Shown: positions 46,081-56,146, numbered from the stretch's first letter. The stretch: 64,000 nucleotides of DNA from Colwellia marinimaniae (GCF_002207865.1 NZ_BDQM01000001.1:310001-374000), one strand, 5' to 3'. Program-made: numbers and translations. Notes: a model not told the origin generated them from the letters alone.

Positions 46081-46764
46081 ATGGCTGGAAAAGTAATTCT
46101 AACCGATGCAACTAAACCCTCTGCTCGTCACTTAGCTTTTTTAAAAGCGGGTGCAGCTATCACTATTGATATAGCAACCCCTGCTGGTCAAAAAAGAAAG
46201 TTCCATACTTTTTATATTGGTTACTCGCCTAAAAAATATGTACTCATTGAATTTCCTGATGCAAGCAAGCTAGGCGCATTTTCTCAATATATTTGTCAAG
46301 GTACAGTGATCACCGTGCGTGGTCTTATTGAAGGTCGCGATGGTGCTGCGGTTGCTTTTATTAGTATTATTAGACAAACTTTGCAAATTCCCTCACGTAT
46401 TATGGTGTTAGACATCCCTAATAAGGTCACCTTACAACAATTACGTTCCTCTGTGCGTATCGATACTCATATTCACGCGAAAGTAAAAATAGATGGTGTT
46501 TACTGGCAAACGACCATGACCAACATATCAGTTGATGGTGGTCAGCTAGATATTATTAATGGCGAAAAGTTGCTGTTGGCCGAAGATAAAATAATCGAGA
46601 TTGTCGTGGTAATGGGCGAAGGGGAAAGTAACCTTAAACTCAACGCCACTATTTGCAATATTAAACAACAAATTGATGGTGTATCTTTTGGTGTTAAATT
46701 CAACCAAGTGAGTAAACAACAAGTCATTGAATTACTTTATCAAGGGCTAGCACAGGATAACTAA
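46081..46764 (+). CDS. YcgR-like PilZ domain c-di-GMP effector
   Basis: A 227-residue protein with an N-terminal YcgR-N-like beta domain (about 15-105) and a C-terminal PilZ domain. The c-di-GMP-binding residues are complete: RxxxR at R122-R126 (RSSVR) and NxSxxG at 148-153 (NISVDG). In the family such proteins brake the flagellar motor or regulate surface behaviour; no flagellar gene is near. It may respond to c-di-GMP made by cyclases such as the one encoded at 8919. Confidence 0.82.
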   Translation: MAGKVILTDATKPSARHLAFLKAGAAITIDIATPAGQKRKFHTFYIGYSPKKYVLIEFPDASKLGAFSQYICQGTVITVRGLIEGRDGAAVAFISIIRQTLQIPSRIMVLDIPNKVTLQQLRSSVRIDTHIHAKVKIDGVYWQTTMTNISVDGGQLDIINGEKLLLAEDKIIEIVVVMGEGESNLKLNATICNIKQQIDGVSFGVKFNQVSKQQVIELLYQGLAQDN

Positions 46765-46811
46765 TTTAGCTTGTCCTTAACTTATCCAAAGTTCAGGTTA
46801 ACTTACAAAGC

Positions 46812-48146
46812 TTAGATTACCCTAGCATTAATATGACCATCGCTTAACTGCACGCTTATTTCGTCACCCTTACTCACCTGAGCAACCTTAGTAATAACAG
46901 CATTGTTTTTATTGCGCGTGACGCTGTAGCCTCTTGCTATCGTCGCTAGCGGGCTAACAAGTTGTAATTGCTCAAGCAAATGCACAAAGCGTTCACTTTT
47001 ATGCTGTAAAGTGTTTTGCATAGCTTGGCTAATTCTCTGCTTATTTAGGCGGACTTGTTGTTGCTGTAATAGAATTACCTTTGCTGGAGATTGCTGTAAT
47101 AATCGTTGGCTAAGTTGCGCCGGTTTACCTTGTAGCTGGACCATATTACGCTTCATCACTTGCTTTAAACGTAACGCTAATTCATCGGCTTTTTGTTGCT
47201 GTAATTGTAACTGTTGCTCGGGGTGTACTTGCGATAACCTGTGCTGTAAATAACTTTTTTCATTGCCTAAATGCGCTAGTGTCCCTTGTAGGGCTTTAAT
47301 TAACCGCTGTTTAAGCATAACTACATGGTTAAGCAACTCATTACTATCGCTTGATACTAACTCAGCGGCAGCAGAGGGGGTGGCGGCTCGTAAATCAGCA
47401 ACATAGTCACTTAGCGTGGTATCAATTTCATGGCCGACGGCGCTAATTACCGGCAGAGCACTTTGATAAATGGCCCGCACGACACTTTCTTCATTAAAGG
47501 GCCATAAATCTTCTAAAGAGCCACCACCTCGACCAACAATGAGGACATCACATTCTTGGCGGCTATTGGCCGTCTCAATGGCATGACAAATGTCGGTTTG
47601 CGCATATTCTCCTTGCACTAATGCTGGGTAGATAATCGCTTTGATATTGGGATTACGACGTTTGAGTACCGTTAAAATATCTTTCACCGCTGCGCCAGTT
47701 GGCGAGGTGATAATGCCAACACAATTGATATGTGCAGGTATTTCTTTTTTATGGCTTAAGTCAAATAAACCTTGGGCGTTCAGTTTGTTTTTTAATTGTT
47801 CAAACTGCTGACGCAAGATACCAGTACCGGCATCTTCCATATGTTCGATAATTAACTGGAAGTCTCCGCGCGGCTCATATAAAGATACTTTAGCGCGCAC
47901 TAAAACTTGTTGGCCATTCTTAGGTGTGGCACCATTACTTAATCGAACTCGTCGATTACTGCCCTTAAACATGGCACATTTTACTTGTGACTTGGCGTCT
48001 TTCAATGATAAATACCAATGACCTGAGCTGGCGGCGATAAAGTTAGATACTTCACCGGTTAACCACACCGTATTTAGTTCACTTTCCAGTATAAAGCGTA
48101 CTTTTTTAGTTAATTCGCTGATTTGTAAAATATGCTGTTGGCTCAT
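46812..48146 (-). CDS. xseA: exodeoxyribonuclease VII large subunit
   Basis: The catalytic large subunit of ExoVII, which degrades single-stranded DNA in both directions. The N-terminal OB fold (LTGEVSNFIAASSGHWYLSLKD) is followed by the nuclease domain with GVITSPTGAAVKDIL, GRGGGSLEDLWPFN and AVGHEIDTTLSDYVADLRAATPS-type motifs, then a long coiled coil. I use the ATG at 48146; an in-frame extension of 36 residues rich in Tyr and Leu is not family-like. The 444 residues compare with 456 in E. coli. It is divergent from guaB. Confidence 0.94.
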   Translation of the reverse strand: MSQQHILQISELTKKVRFILESELNTVWLTGEVSNFIAASSGHWYLSLKDAKSQVKCAMFKGSNRRVRLSNGATPKNGQQVLVRAKVSLYEPRGDFQLIIEHMEDAGTGILRQQFEQLKNKLNAQGLFDLSHKKEIPAHINCVGIITSPTGAAVKDILTVLKRRNPNIKAIIYPALVQGEYAQTDICHAIETANSRQECDVLIVGRGGGSLEDLWPFNEESVVRAIYQSALPVISAVGHEIDTTLSDYVADLRAATPSAAAELVSSDSNELLNHVVMLKQRLIKALQGTLAHLGNEKSYLQHRLSQVHPEQQLQLQQQKADELALRLKQVMKRNMVQLQGKPAQLSQRLLQQSPAKVILLQQQQVRLNKQRISQAMQNTLQHKSERFVHLLEQLQLVSPLATIARGYSVTRNKNNAVITKVAQVSKGDEISVQLSDGHINARVI

Positions 48147-48508
48147 AAGGCAGAGGTAATAGTAGTGTTTTAGGCGGATAGCTAATGAGTATATCAAGTC
48201 TAATAAAATAATATCGAACTCATCATTGCAAAGGTAGCAGCCATATTTATCCAAGTAGTTATACTTTCAAATAAATTTTATATTTTTGCTAGTTATGTTA
48301 GAAAAGTTGACACATCTGTCAATTATTAGCTAAGAGGCTAATAATTCAAATTATATTCTTCTAAAAGATATATTCCGGTACTTTTTTTTAGATGTTTTAT
48401 GGTGAGTTGATAAAAGTTTAAAAAAATAGGTTTACCTAAAACAAGAAAACGGTTAAAATTCTGCCGCAATATTCACTCCCTAACCAACCTTTTTAGAGAG
48501 ATGTTGCG
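48147..48508. promoter_or_regulatory. xseA-guaB divergent control region
   Basis: Contains the palindromes TTGACACATCTGTCAA (48307-48322) and AATTATTAGC/GCTAATAATT (48321-48346), and a plausible guaB promoter: TTTACC (48431-48436), a 17-base spacer, TAAAAT (48454-48459). AGAAAACGGTTAAA in that spacer weakly resembles a PurR operator. Confidence 0.5.
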
Positions 48509-49981
48509 ATGCTAAGAATTGCCCAAGAAGCTTTAACTTTTGATGATGTGTTACTTATACCTGCCCATTCAAAAGTACTCCCACACACGGCTGATTTAAA
48601 AACTAAATTAACCCGTAAAATTAATTTAAACATACCGATGATTTCTGCGTCTATGGACACAGTGACAGAAGCGCGTTTAGCGATCACGTTAGCGCAAGAA
48701 GGTGGTTTAGGTTTTATTCATAAAAACATGACCATTGCCGAACAAGCGCAAAATGTTTCTCAAGTGAAGAAGTATGAAAGTGGCATAGTCTCAGAGCCAG
48801 TAACAGTAAATAGCAACTTTACTATTGAACAAGTCATGCACAAAGTCGATGACTTAGGTTTCTCCGGTTTCCCGGTTGTTGATGATGACAACAACTTAGT
48901 TGGTATCATCACCAGCCGTGATTTACGTTTTGAAACGGATTTAAGCAAACCGGTATCGTCACTAATGACAGTAAAAGAAAAGTTAGTGACAGTAAAAGAA
49001 GGCGCAGCACGCGAACAGATTCTAGGTTTAATGCACAGTAACCGTATTGAGAAAATCTTAGTGGTTGATGATGCTTTTAAGTTAGTGGGTCTTATTACCG
49101 CAAAAGATTACCAAAAAGCCGAAGATAAGCCAGACGCTTGTAAAGATGAATTTGGTCGTTTACGTGTTGGTGCTGCTGTTGGTGTTGGTGCCGGTACCGA
49201 TGAACGTATTGATGCCTTAGTTGCTGCCGGTGTAGATGTGTTATTAATTGATACGTCACACGGTCACTCTCAAGGTGTATTAGATAGAGTTAAAGAAACA
49301 CGTAATAAATATCCTGATTTGCAAATTATTGCCGGTAATGTTGCCACCGCATCGGGTGCAAAAGCTATGGCTGATGCCGGTGTTGATGCCGTTAAAGTAG
49401 GTATTGGCCCAGGATCAATTTGTACCACGCGTATTGTTACGGGTGTTGGTGTCCCACAGTTAACGGCCATTTCAAATGCTGTTGAAGGCTTGAAAGGTAC
49501 CGGTATTCCAGTGATTGCTGACGGTGGTATTCGTTTTTCCGGTGATATTGCTAAAGCCTTAGTTGCTGGTGCACATTGTGTCATGGTCGGCAGCATGTTT
49601 GCAGGCTCGGAAGAAGCTCCTGGTGAAGTTGAACTTTATCAAGGTCGTTACTATAAATCATATCGCGGAATGGGCTCTTTAGGCGCAATGGCGCAAAAAG
49701 ATGGCTCAAGCGATAGATATTTCCAAAAATCTGATGGTGAAGCTGATAAATTAGTGCCAGAAGGTATTGAAGGTCGAGTGGCTTATAAAGGTCCAGTGGC
49801 AGCTATAATTCATCAGCAAATGGGTGGTTTACGTTCATCCATGGGCTTAACTGGCTGCAAAGATATTGAAACCATGCGTACCAAACCTGAGTTTATGAAA
49901 ATTACCTCTGCAGGTATGGGTGAGTCTCACGTACATGATGTAACCATCACCAAAGAAGCTCCTAATTACCGTACAGGTTAG
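48509..49981 (+). CDS. guaB: IMP dehydrogenase
   Basis: Oxidises IMP to XMP, the first committed step to GMP. The catalytic cysteine is C305 ([11 protein letters not shown]), with a central pair of CBS domains (about 95-205) between the barrel halves. The C-terminal flap ([10 protein letters not shown] and RVAYKGPV) is intact. The 490 residues are typical. AGAGAG precedes the ATG. Unlike the tight E. coli guaBA operon, a 255-base gap with a repeat hairpin and a terminator separates it from guaA. Confidence 0.97.
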   Translation: MLRIAQEALTFDDVLLIPAHSKVLPHTADLKTKLTRKINLNIPMISASMDTVTEARLAITLAQEGGLGFIHKNMTIAEQAQNVSQVKKYESGIVSEPVTVNSNFTIEQVMHKVDDLGFSGFPVVDDDNNLVGIITSRDLRFETDLSKPVSSLMTVKEKLVTVKEGAAREQILGLMHSNRIEKILVVDDAFKLVGLITAKDYQKAEDKPDACKDEFGRLRVGAAVGVGAGTDERIDALVAAGVDVLLIDTSHGHSQGVLDRVKETRNKYPDLQIIAGNVATASGAKAMADAGVDAVKVGIGPGSICTTRIVTGVGVPQLTAISNAVEGLKGTGIPVIADGGIRFSGDIAKALVAGAHCVMVGSMFAGSEEAPGEVELYQGRYYKSYRGMGSLGAMAQKDGSSDRYFQKSDGEADKLVPEGIEGRVAYKGPVAAIIHQQMGGLRSSMGLTGCKDIETMRTKPEFMKITSAGMGESHVHDVTITKEAPNYRTG

Positions 49982-50025
49982 TCGAATAGCTTATTTCTGT
50001 GCTAGTTAATCACAATAGCCGCAGC

Positions 50026-50062
50026 AGAAGTACTCACTGACTAGCGTCAGCTCCGTGCTTCT
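50026..50062. repeat. covarying hairpin repeat, copy 1 (after guaB)
   Basis: Outer stem AGAAGTAC (50026-50033) / GTGCTTCT (50055-50062), an internal loop, inner stem CTGAC (50037-50041) / GTCAG (50046-50050). The core TACTCACTGAC and GCGTCAGCTCCGTGC is shared with copy 2 after guaA, while the outer arm differs on both sides. Confidence 0.65.
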
Positions 50063-50143
50063 TCTTTGCTCTAGTGCTAACTAGCTTTGAACTAAACTAT
50101 TCTTGGTCTCTTAATTACAATTAAGAAGATAACAAATTCAAAT

Positions 50144-50184
50144 AGGCTGAGCTCGAATCTCACAAGAGAAAGCTCAGCCTTTTT
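50144..50184 (+). terminator. terminator between guaB and guaA
   Basis: AGGCTGAGCT (50144-50153) and AGCTCAGCCT (50171-50180) form a perfect 10-bp stem followed by TTTTT. It should reduce readthrough from guaB into guaA. Confidence 0.85.
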
Positions 50185-50236
50185 ACTTAATATACACCGC
50201 TCTAAATGAACGAGCGTTAACAGTAGGAAAACAACC

Positions 50237-51814
50237 ATGAGTAAAAACATTCATGATCACCGAATACTAATATTAGATTTTGGCTCTCAATACACTCAGC
50301 TTATTGCCCGTCGCGTCCGTGAAATTGGCGTTTTTTGTGAGCTTTGGGCTTGGGATGTAACCGAAGAGCAAATTAAAGGCTTTAACCCAACTGGCATTAT
50401 CCTTGCTGGTGGCCCAGAGTCGGTAACGGAAGCTAACTCGCCACGTGCACCTGAATATGTATTTAATGCGGGTGTGCCAGTTTTAGGTATTTGTTACGGC
50501 ATGCAAACCATGGCTGAGCAACTTGGTGGTGGTGTTGAAAGCTCTGACCATAAAGAATTTGGTTATGCTGCGGTTGAGCTCGTTACTCAGTCTGCGTTAT
50601 TCAACAAAGTTGAAGATAGCGTGGGTGATAACGGTAATGCCTTACTCGATGTTTGGATGAGCCACGGCGATAAGGTCTCAAGTCTTCCAGACGGTTTTGT
50701 TACGGTTGCAAAAACGGCAAGTTGTGCTTATGGCGCAATGGCCAATGAGAATAAAAAATTCTACGGTGTGCAATTCCATCCAGAAGTTACTCATACTAAA
50801 CAAGGTTTACGTATTTTAGAAAACTTTGTTGTTGATATTTGTCAGTGTGAAAAATTATGGACCTCAGCGTCAATCATTGATGATGCTATTGCTAAAATGA
50901 AAGCGCAAGTGGGTGATGACGAAGTTATCTTAGGCCTCTCAGGTGGTGTTGATTCATCGGTTGTGGCCATGTTATTACAACGTGCCATTGGCGATAAATT
51001 GACTTGTGTGTTTGTTGATAACGGTTTACTTCGTTTAGACGAAGGTCAGCAAGTCATGGATATGTTTGGTGATCATTTCGGCTTGAAAATTGTGCATGTT
51101 AAGGCTGAAGACAGGTTCTTAGATCGTTTAGCCGGAGAAAGTGATCCAGAGAAAAAACGTAAGATCATTGGTAATGTTTTTGTTGAAGTTTTTGAAGAAG
51201 AATCTAAAAAGCTTAACAACGCCAAATGGTTAGCACAAGGCACTATTTACCCAGATGTTATTGAATCAGCGGCTTCTGCTACCGGTAAAGCCCATGTCAT
51301 TAAGTCTCATCATAACGTCGGTGGTTTACCTGAGCATATGGAAATGGGTTTAGTTGAACCATTACGTGAATTATTTAAAGATGAGGTACGTAAAATAGGT
51401 TTAGAGCTAGGTTTGCCGTATGACATGCTTTACCGTCACCCGTTCCCTGGACCTGGTTTAGGTGTGCGTATTTTAGGTGCAGTGAAAAAAGAATATTGTG
51501 ACATATTACGTCGCGCCGATGCTATCTTCATTGAAGAATTACACAAGCACGACTTATACAAAAAAGTAAGCCAAGCATTTACCGTATTCTTACCAGTACG
51601 TTCAGTTGGCGTCATGGGCGATCAACGTAAATATGATTGGGTAGTAAGTTTACGTTGTGTAGAAACTATCGACTTTATGACCGCTCGTTGGTCACATTTA
51701 CCCTATGATTTCCTCGGTTTGGTTTCAAATCGTATTATCAACGAAGTTGATGGCATATCTCGCGTAGTTTACGACATATCGGGTAAGCCACCTGCCACCA
51801 TCGAATGGGAGTGA
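50237..51814 (+). CDS. guaA: GMP synthase (glutamine-hydrolysing)
   Basis: Aminates XMP to GMP using glutamine and ATP. The class I amidotransferase triad begins with C86 (GICYGMQ) and continues with His/Glu in FHPEVTHT. The ATP pyrophosphatase P-loop SGGVDSS follows near residue 236, and the C-terminal dimerisation domain ends in PPATIEWE. The 525 residues match E. coli exactly. Its own terminator is at 51957. Confidence 0.97.
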   Translation: MSKNIHDHRILILDFGSQYTQLIARRVREIGVFCELWAWDVTEEQIKGFNPTGIILAGGPESVTEANSPRAPEYVFNAGVPVLGICYGMQTMAEQLGGGVESSDHKEFGYAAVELVTQSALFNKVEDSVGDNGNALLDVWMSHGDKVSSLPDGFVTVAKTASCAYGAMANENKKFYGVQFHPEVTHTKQGLRILENFVVDICQCEKLWTSASIIDDAIAKMKAQVGDDEVILGLSGGVDSSVVAMLLQRAIGDKLTCVFVDNGLLRLDEGQQVMDMFGDHFGLKIVHVKAEDRFLDRLAGESDPEKKRKIIGNVFVEVFEEESKKLNNAKWLAQGTIYPDVIESAASATGKAHVIKSHHNVGGLPEHMEMGLVEPLRELFKDEVRKIGLELGLPYDMLYRHPFPGPGLGVRILGAVKKEYCDILRRADAIFIEELHKHDLYKKVSQAFTVFLPVRSVGVMGDQRKYDWVVSLRCVETIDFMTARWSHLPYDFLGLVSNRIINEVDGISRVVYDISGKPPATIEWE

Positions 51815-51855
51815 AAATAGCACTCTTTTTTGCTAGTTCACCTAACTTCAGCGTT

Positions 51856-51892
51856 GGTTGTACTCACTGACATGCGTCAGCTCCGTGCAACC
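51856..51892. repeat. covarying hairpin repeat, copy 2 (after guaA)
   Basis: Outer stem GGTTGTAC (51856-51863) / GTGCAACC (51885-51892), inner stem CTGAC (51867-51871) / GTCAG (51876-51880). The geometry and core equal copy 1; both sides of the outer arm have changed together. An extra TTCA/TGAA pair flanks it. Confidence 0.65.
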
Positions 51893-51956
51893 GCCTTGAA
51901 TTAAGGCAAACTATCTGCAAATAGCGCTATTTTACCTGCAATATATCTATTTATGT

Positions 51957-51994
51957 AAAACCCCATTGTTGAAAAACACTGGGGTTTTATTTTT
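51957..51994 (+). terminator. guaA terminator
   Basis: AAAACCCCA (51957-51965) pairs with TGGGGTTTT (51980-51988), then ATTTTT. It lies 142 bases after the stop, with the hairpin repeat in between. Confidence 0.85.
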
Positions 51995-52164
51995 GATTTA
52001 TTTTAGTAAATTGCTGCTACATCAGGTATGAGAAAATTTTAAGTTTTGTTGAGGTGATAAAAGTAAGCTTCATAATCAGGGATGATTATGTAGAGCGCCC
52101 ATGGATGGGTTTACCCCGCAATACTTGAAATTAACCTATTAATAAAAACTTTGGAAAAGACACC

Positions 52165-52512
52165 ATGATTGAAAGACTAGAAACAAAGCAACGCATGAGT
52201 AGAATCGTTAAACATAACGGTACTATTTATTTGTGTGGGCAAGTGGCGGCCGATGCCAGTAAAGACATTACCGAACAAACACAAACCATGCTGGATAAGG
52301 TTGATGCTTTGTTAATACAAGCAGGTAGTGACCGAGAGCACATCTTATCAGCGACTATTTATGTTAAAGACATGAGTTATTTTGCTGATATGAATGCGGT
52401 ATGGGATGCTTGGCTGCCAGCAGGGCATGCACCAGCACGCGCTTGTGTTGCTGCTAAAATGGCTAGAGCAGCCTTACTAGTAGAAATTTCAGTGGTTGCT
52501 GCTGAAATATAA
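52165..52512 (+). CDS. RidA family protein
   Basis: A 115-residue member of the RidA/YjgF/UK114 family; RidA itself hydrolyses reactive 2-aminoacrylate and related imines. The central Arg in the [11 protein letters not shown] segment matches the conserved position that binds the substrate carboxylate, but the N-terminal region ([22 protein letters not shown]) is typical of the divergent subfamilies rather than archetypal RidA, so the substrate is open. It is a single gene with two palindromes just upstream. Confidence 0.85.
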   Translation: MIERLETKQRMSRIVKHNGTIYLCGQVAADASKDITEQTQTMLDKVDALLIQAGSDREHILSATIYVKDMSYFADMNAVWDAWLPAGHAPARACVAAKMARAALLVEISVVAAEI

Positions 52513-52594
52513 GGTTACGGGCTGTTAATTGTTCGTGCCAAACAAACATGCTAGTTTAGCTATCTTATTAAATTGATAAGACGAAATATTAACT

Positions 52595-52808
52595 ATGGCT
52601 GACAATAGCTTTAATGTTTTGTTTATTTTACTTGGCGATCAACACCCAACGACAACAGAGCCATTTTTATGGTACGCAACTAAGCTCTTTTGATGCGACC
52701 GCTTACGCTATATTATGTCAGTTTATCTCAGTAAACTGTGAGCATGATTTTAATCGTAAAGCCCGTAGTTATCCTAACTTAATGCGCTATTGTCAGCGTA
52801 TCGAATAA
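52595..52808 (+). pseudogene. frameshifted C-terminal remnant of a glutathione S-transferase-like protein
   Basis: The first frame (from the ATG at 52595) gives a helix ending LLGDQHPTTTEPF. From about 52665 the next frame continues with FYGTQLSSFDATAYAIL and ends with [12 protein letters not shown]. Joined, this is the end of a GST-C/metaxin-like domain (G..pSxxDAtay, then ..NL..YC.R). A one-base slip in the TTTTT run at about 52670 separates the halves, and the whole N-terminal thioredoxin domain is missing. Confidence 0.5.
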
Positions 52809-52833
52809 GAATTTTATTAGCGGAGTGAGTGCT

Positions 52834-54336
52834 TTGAAACTTTCCAATCACTACCATAAATTAGGTAGTAGTTTTTACCAGCAAACCCAGCCATCAGCCG
52901 TAGCTAGGCCAGTATTATTACTGTGGAATGGACCTTTAGCACAAGAACTACAAATAGACTATTCTGCCCAGCAAGATAGCGAGTTACTGGCACAATACTT
53001 CTCGGGTAGTAAATTAATTGACGGCAGTAAACCGATAGCGCAAGCCTATTCAGGTCACCAGTTTGGTCATTTTAATCCGCAACTCGGTGATGGTCGTGCA
53101 CACTTATTAGGTGATCTTAGTGATAAGCAAGGTCAGTATTGGGATGTACAATTAAAAGGCTCAGGTACCAGTTTCTTTTCTCGACAAGGTGATGGCCGTT
53201 GCGCGCTAGGACCAGCACTACGTGAATATATAATGAGTGAGGCGATGTTCGCCTTAGGTGTACCCACTACACGCTGTTTAGCCGTAGTCGCTACCGGTGA
53301 AGCGGTTTATCGAGAGCAAGCATTACCTGGCGCCGTGGTTACTCGTATTGCCACTAGTCATATTCGTGTTGGTACTTTTCAATATTTTTCTGCTCGTAAT
53401 GATATTGAGTCCTTAAAGAAATTGACCAGTTATGCCATTGAACGCCACTTTCCCCAGCTTAAAGGCGTTGACGGTGAAGCACTATCTGGCGAGCAAGTAG
53501 TTGATTTCTTTGCGGCGGTAATCGCCAAACAAGTTACCTTGGTTGTATCATGGTTACGGGTTGGTTTTATTCACGGTGTGATGAATACTGATAATACCGC
53601 AATTTCAGGGGAAACCATTGATTACGGTCCTTGTGCCATGATGAACCATTATCACAGCGATACAGTGTTTAGCTCTATTGATAGAAATTCGCGTTATGCT
53701 TTTGGTAACCAAAGTAAAATAATGCAGTGGAATATGGCGCGTCTTGCCGATTGTTTGTTACCGCTGATTGATGAAGATGAGGACATTGCCTCAGCTAAGT
53801 TAGCGCCCTTGTTGCAGCAGTTTACCGATGACTTTAAGCAAGGATATTTTATCATGATGGCTAACAAGTTAGGCATCGCTGAGCTGGAAGACACCGATCA
53901 TGAATTGATCAATGATTTGCTCGGCATCATGGCCGAGAAGAAATTAGATTACAGCCAGTCTTTTGTCACCTTGCGCGATAACTTAAACCAAGCAGAAGTA
54001 GATAACCTCCTTGCTCAGGAAAGTGTCGATGATGAAGCGGAACAAGACAAGTGGCAGCAATGGCTAAAACGTTGGTATGTAAGAATCGCCGCCGACGTAA
54101 ACGGGGCTAAGGCGTTGATGGCAAAAACTAACCCACTAGTTATTCCAAGAAACCATCATGTTGAAGCTATTTTAGCGTCTAGCCAAGCTGCTTATCAAGA
54201 AAATGGTGACTTATCAGACTTAAATAACTTTCTAGCAGTAGTACAGCAACCTTATACACAATTAGATGATACTCACAATTATCAAGATGCACCCAGTGAT
54301 GGTGATGAAAATTACCATACCTTCTGTGGTACTTAA
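52834..54336 (+). CDS. selO: protein adenylyltransferase SelO (YdiU)
   Basis: A pseudokinase-fold enzyme that transfers AMP to Ser, Thr or Tyr residues of target proteins. The family signature [18 protein letters not shown] is followed by [17 protein letters not shown] and [20 protein letters not shown]. The C-terminus ends in Cys-Gly-Thr: a Cys three residues from the end, at the place of the Sec/Cys of SelO homologs. I favour the TTG at 52834, eight bases after GGAG; a GTG at 52825 overlaps that GGAG. The 500 residues are near E. coli (478). Confidence 0.92.
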   Translation: MKLSNHYHKLGSSFYQQTQPSAVARPVLLLWNGPLAQELQIDYSAQQDSELLAQYFSGSKLIDGSKPIAQAYSGHQFGHFNPQLGDGRAHLLGDLSDKQGQYWDVQLKGSGTSFFSRQGDGRCALGPALREYIMSEAMFALGVPTTRCLAVVATGEAVYREQALPGAVVTRIATSHIRVGTFQYFSARNDIESLKKLTSYAIERHFPQLKGVDGEALSGEQVVDFFAAVIAKQVTLVVSWLRVGFIHGVMNTDNTAISGETIDYGPCAMMNHYHSDTVFSSIDRNSRYAFGNQSKIMQWNMARLADCLLPLIDEDEDIASAKLAPLLQQFTDDFKQGYFIMMANKLGIAELEDTDHELINDLLGIMAEKKLDYSQSFVTLRDNLNQAEVDNLLAQESVDDEAEQDKWQQWLKRWYVRIAADVNGAKALMAKTNPLVIPRNHHVEAILASSQAAYQENGDLSDLNNFLAVVQQPYTQLDDTHNYQDAPSDGDENYHTFCGT

Positions 54337-54356
54337 GGCTCTTTATAAACGCTAGG

Positions 54357-55139
54357 TTACAAACCTAATAACTGCTTTAACTTATCAGCACCAGCGCGAC
54401 TGGTGCTGAGTTCTGTTTTATTGTCATCATCCATGATCACCATTAACTTGCCATTAAACCAACGTTGAATCTCTTTAATTTTATCGATATTAATTAGGTA
54501 ACTTCGATGAATACGTACGAACTCTGCTGACGCTAATGATTGCTCTAAGCAGTCGAGCTTTTCTGATAAGTAATGATGCTCTTTACCATCCCAAGCTAAG
54601 CAATTACCTTGAGATGATTTGATAAAGAGTAAGTCACTTGGTGATAATATGGTCATGCGCTCACCATTTTTACTGATTAAGCGTTTAATCGGTGCGTTAT
54701 TATTGAGTATATAGTTTTGTTCTTGTTGGCTTTTATCTATCGGTAAGCCAGCCAAAAACTGTTTTTTTGCTTTATCTATAGCCGCTTTTAACCGTCCCAG
54801 AGGGAAGGGCTTTAACAGGTAATCAGTAGATGACTGTTCAAAGGCTTGTATGGCAAATTGATCATAAGCAGTGGTAAAAATGATCAGTGGTTTATAATCA
54901 AGTAAACTTAATAACTCCATGCCGCTAATTTCAGGCATTTGAATATCCAGTAACACTAAATCAGGTTTTTGGGCATTAATTAGCGCGACAGCTTCCTTGC
55001 CAGTGGTAGCAAAACCGACCACGTCGATATCTGCAATAAGACTTAACTGATGGGCGAGTTTATCTCTGGCAGGTTTTTCATCGTCAGCAAAAATAACGCG
55101 CATTTTATTTGGCATTTCCTTACCCGTTAATTTATTCAT
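54357..55139 (-). CDS. LytTR family response regulator
   Basis: A 260-residue AlgR/LytR-type regulator. The receiver domain has D19-D20 and phosphoacceptor D65 (LLDIQMPE), and the C-terminal LytTR DNA-binding domain covers about 150-258 (LLFIKSSQGNCL, then VRIHRSYLINIDKI). It overlaps the upstream histidine kinase gene by four bases (ATGA), which supports this start. LytTR proteins bind direct repeats with a 21-bp period; a candidate is at 58233-58267 upstream of the amidohydrolase gene of the same cluster. Confidence 0.92.
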   Translation of the reverse strand: MNKLTGKEMPNKMRVIFADDEKPARDKLAHQLSLIADIDVVGFATTGKEAVALINAQKPDLVLLDIQMPEISGMELLSLLDYKPLIIFTTAYDQFAIQAFEQSSTDYLLKPFPLGRLKAAIDKAKKQFLAGLPIDKSQQEQNYILNNNAPIKRLISKNGERMTILSPSDLLFIKSSQGNCLAWDGKEHHYLSEKLDCLEQSLASAEFVRIHRSYLINIDKIKEIQRWFNGKLMVIMDDDNKTELSTSRAGADKLKQLLGL

Positions 55140-56146
55140 AGTGCCATCTCCACCAATACAGTCGCTCCTTTGCGATTAGGGGTTGTACCGTTAGTTAAAA
55201 TGACTTTACCTTGTGGTAACTGCTGCATGCGCAGTTGCAAGTTTTTCATGCCAATGCCCTTACCATAACCTTTGGTTAACACGGCTTCACTAAAACCAGA
55301 GCCGTTATCACTGATCGATATTCTTAATATTTCATCTTTACGGTTAATGACTTTTTCTACTTTAATGGTGATTGCCAGTTCGATTTGCTGAGCATTGTGC
55401 TTTATGGCGTTTTCAACAATAGGTTGTAAAATAAGTGGCGGAACTTGGATATTTAACAGCTCTGCTGGAATATCAAAGTTAACGATAAGTCGGTCGCCAA
55501 AGCGCGCTTTTTCGATATTTAAATACTTATCTATAATGGCAATTTCTTGTTGTAGAGAGACACTATTATCTTCGCCTGTATCTAAGGAATAGCGAAGAAT
55601 ATCAGCCAATTCATGCAATACTTCATCGGCTAAATCAGGGTTAGAATGAATATAAGCTGAAATTGTATTTAAGCTATTGAACATAAAATGCGGATTTAAT
55701 TGGTACCTTAAGGTTTGCAATTGTGCTTGTTTCCTTGCCTGTTTTTCCTGTGATATTTTGCCTCTACTTTCAATAAATCGCGCAATAAAATAAATGGGTG
55801 TACCCCACGTTAGTCCACCAAGGAGTAAAAAATTCCCCAACGAAAATGAATCATTGAAGCTTAGCTGTAATAATTTCTCTGTAATGAGTAAACCTAGGCT
55901 CAGCATTATTACGGTAATTATCCACTCAATAAAAGCATTTTCAATGCCTCTAGCTCTAATATTAAAAATGATATAAGCCGCCGCCCAAACAGGTAACCAA
56001 TAAAAGCTAATAAACCAGATAGTTGTTGCGAGAAGAGTGCTTAATGAAATATCTGACATGCCAGATATAATAAGACCAGCAGTAAAAGTGAGATCAACAA
56101 TAAGCAGAGCAAAAAAACTGTATTTAAAAAAGGGCTGACGCAACAT
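55136..56146 (-). CDS. LytS-type sensor histidine kinase
   Basis: A 336-residue membrane kinase of the His_kinase (PF06580) type that typically partners LytTR regulators. Four hydrophobic segments lie within residues 10-125 with no large periplasmic sensor. The phosphoacceptor is H153 in QLNPHFMFNSLNTISAYI, and the ATPase part has PLILQPIVENAIKH and SDNGSG motifs. It is coupled to the LytTR gene by a four-base overlap and follows the amidohydrolase gene by 110 bases. Confidence 0.9.
   Translation of the reverse strand: MLRQPFFKYSFFALLIVDLTFTAGLIISGMSDISLSTLLATTIWFISFYWLPVWAAAYIIFNIRARGIENAFIEWIITVIMLSLGLLITEKLLQLSFNDSFSLGNFLLLGGLTWGTPIYFIARFIESRGKISQEKQARKQAQLQTLRYQLNPHFMFNSLNTISAYIHSNPDLADEVLHELADILRYSLDTGEDNSVSLQQEIAIIDKYLNIEKARFGDRLIVNFDIPAELLNIQVPPLILQPIVENAIKHNAQQIELAITIKVEKVINRKDEILRISISDNGSGFSEAVLTKGYGKGIGMKNLQLRMQQLPQGKVILTNGTTPNRKGATVLVEMAL

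Larger units (their letters stand above)
51815..52164. other. intergenic region between guaA and ridA
   Basis: Holds hairpin repeat copy 2, the guaA terminator and two short palindromes before ridA: CATAATCA/TGATTATG (52071-52090) and CCCAT/ATGGG (52098-52109). The palindromes are possible operators; no regulator is known. Confidence 0.5.

Noticed and set aside
48147..48254. 36-residue N-terminal extension of XseA
   Set aside because: Tyr/Leu-rich stretch without family similarity; the ATG at 48146 gives the normal length.
48437..48460. PurR box in the guaB promoter
   Set aside because: AGAAAACGGTTAAA has only partial resemblance to the PurR palindrome; not enough to annotate as a site.
52614..52808. 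64-codon ORF as an independent gene
   Set aside because: Its N-terminal part is not protein-like and the rest is the end of a GST domain whose beginning is in another frame; annotated as a pseudogene.
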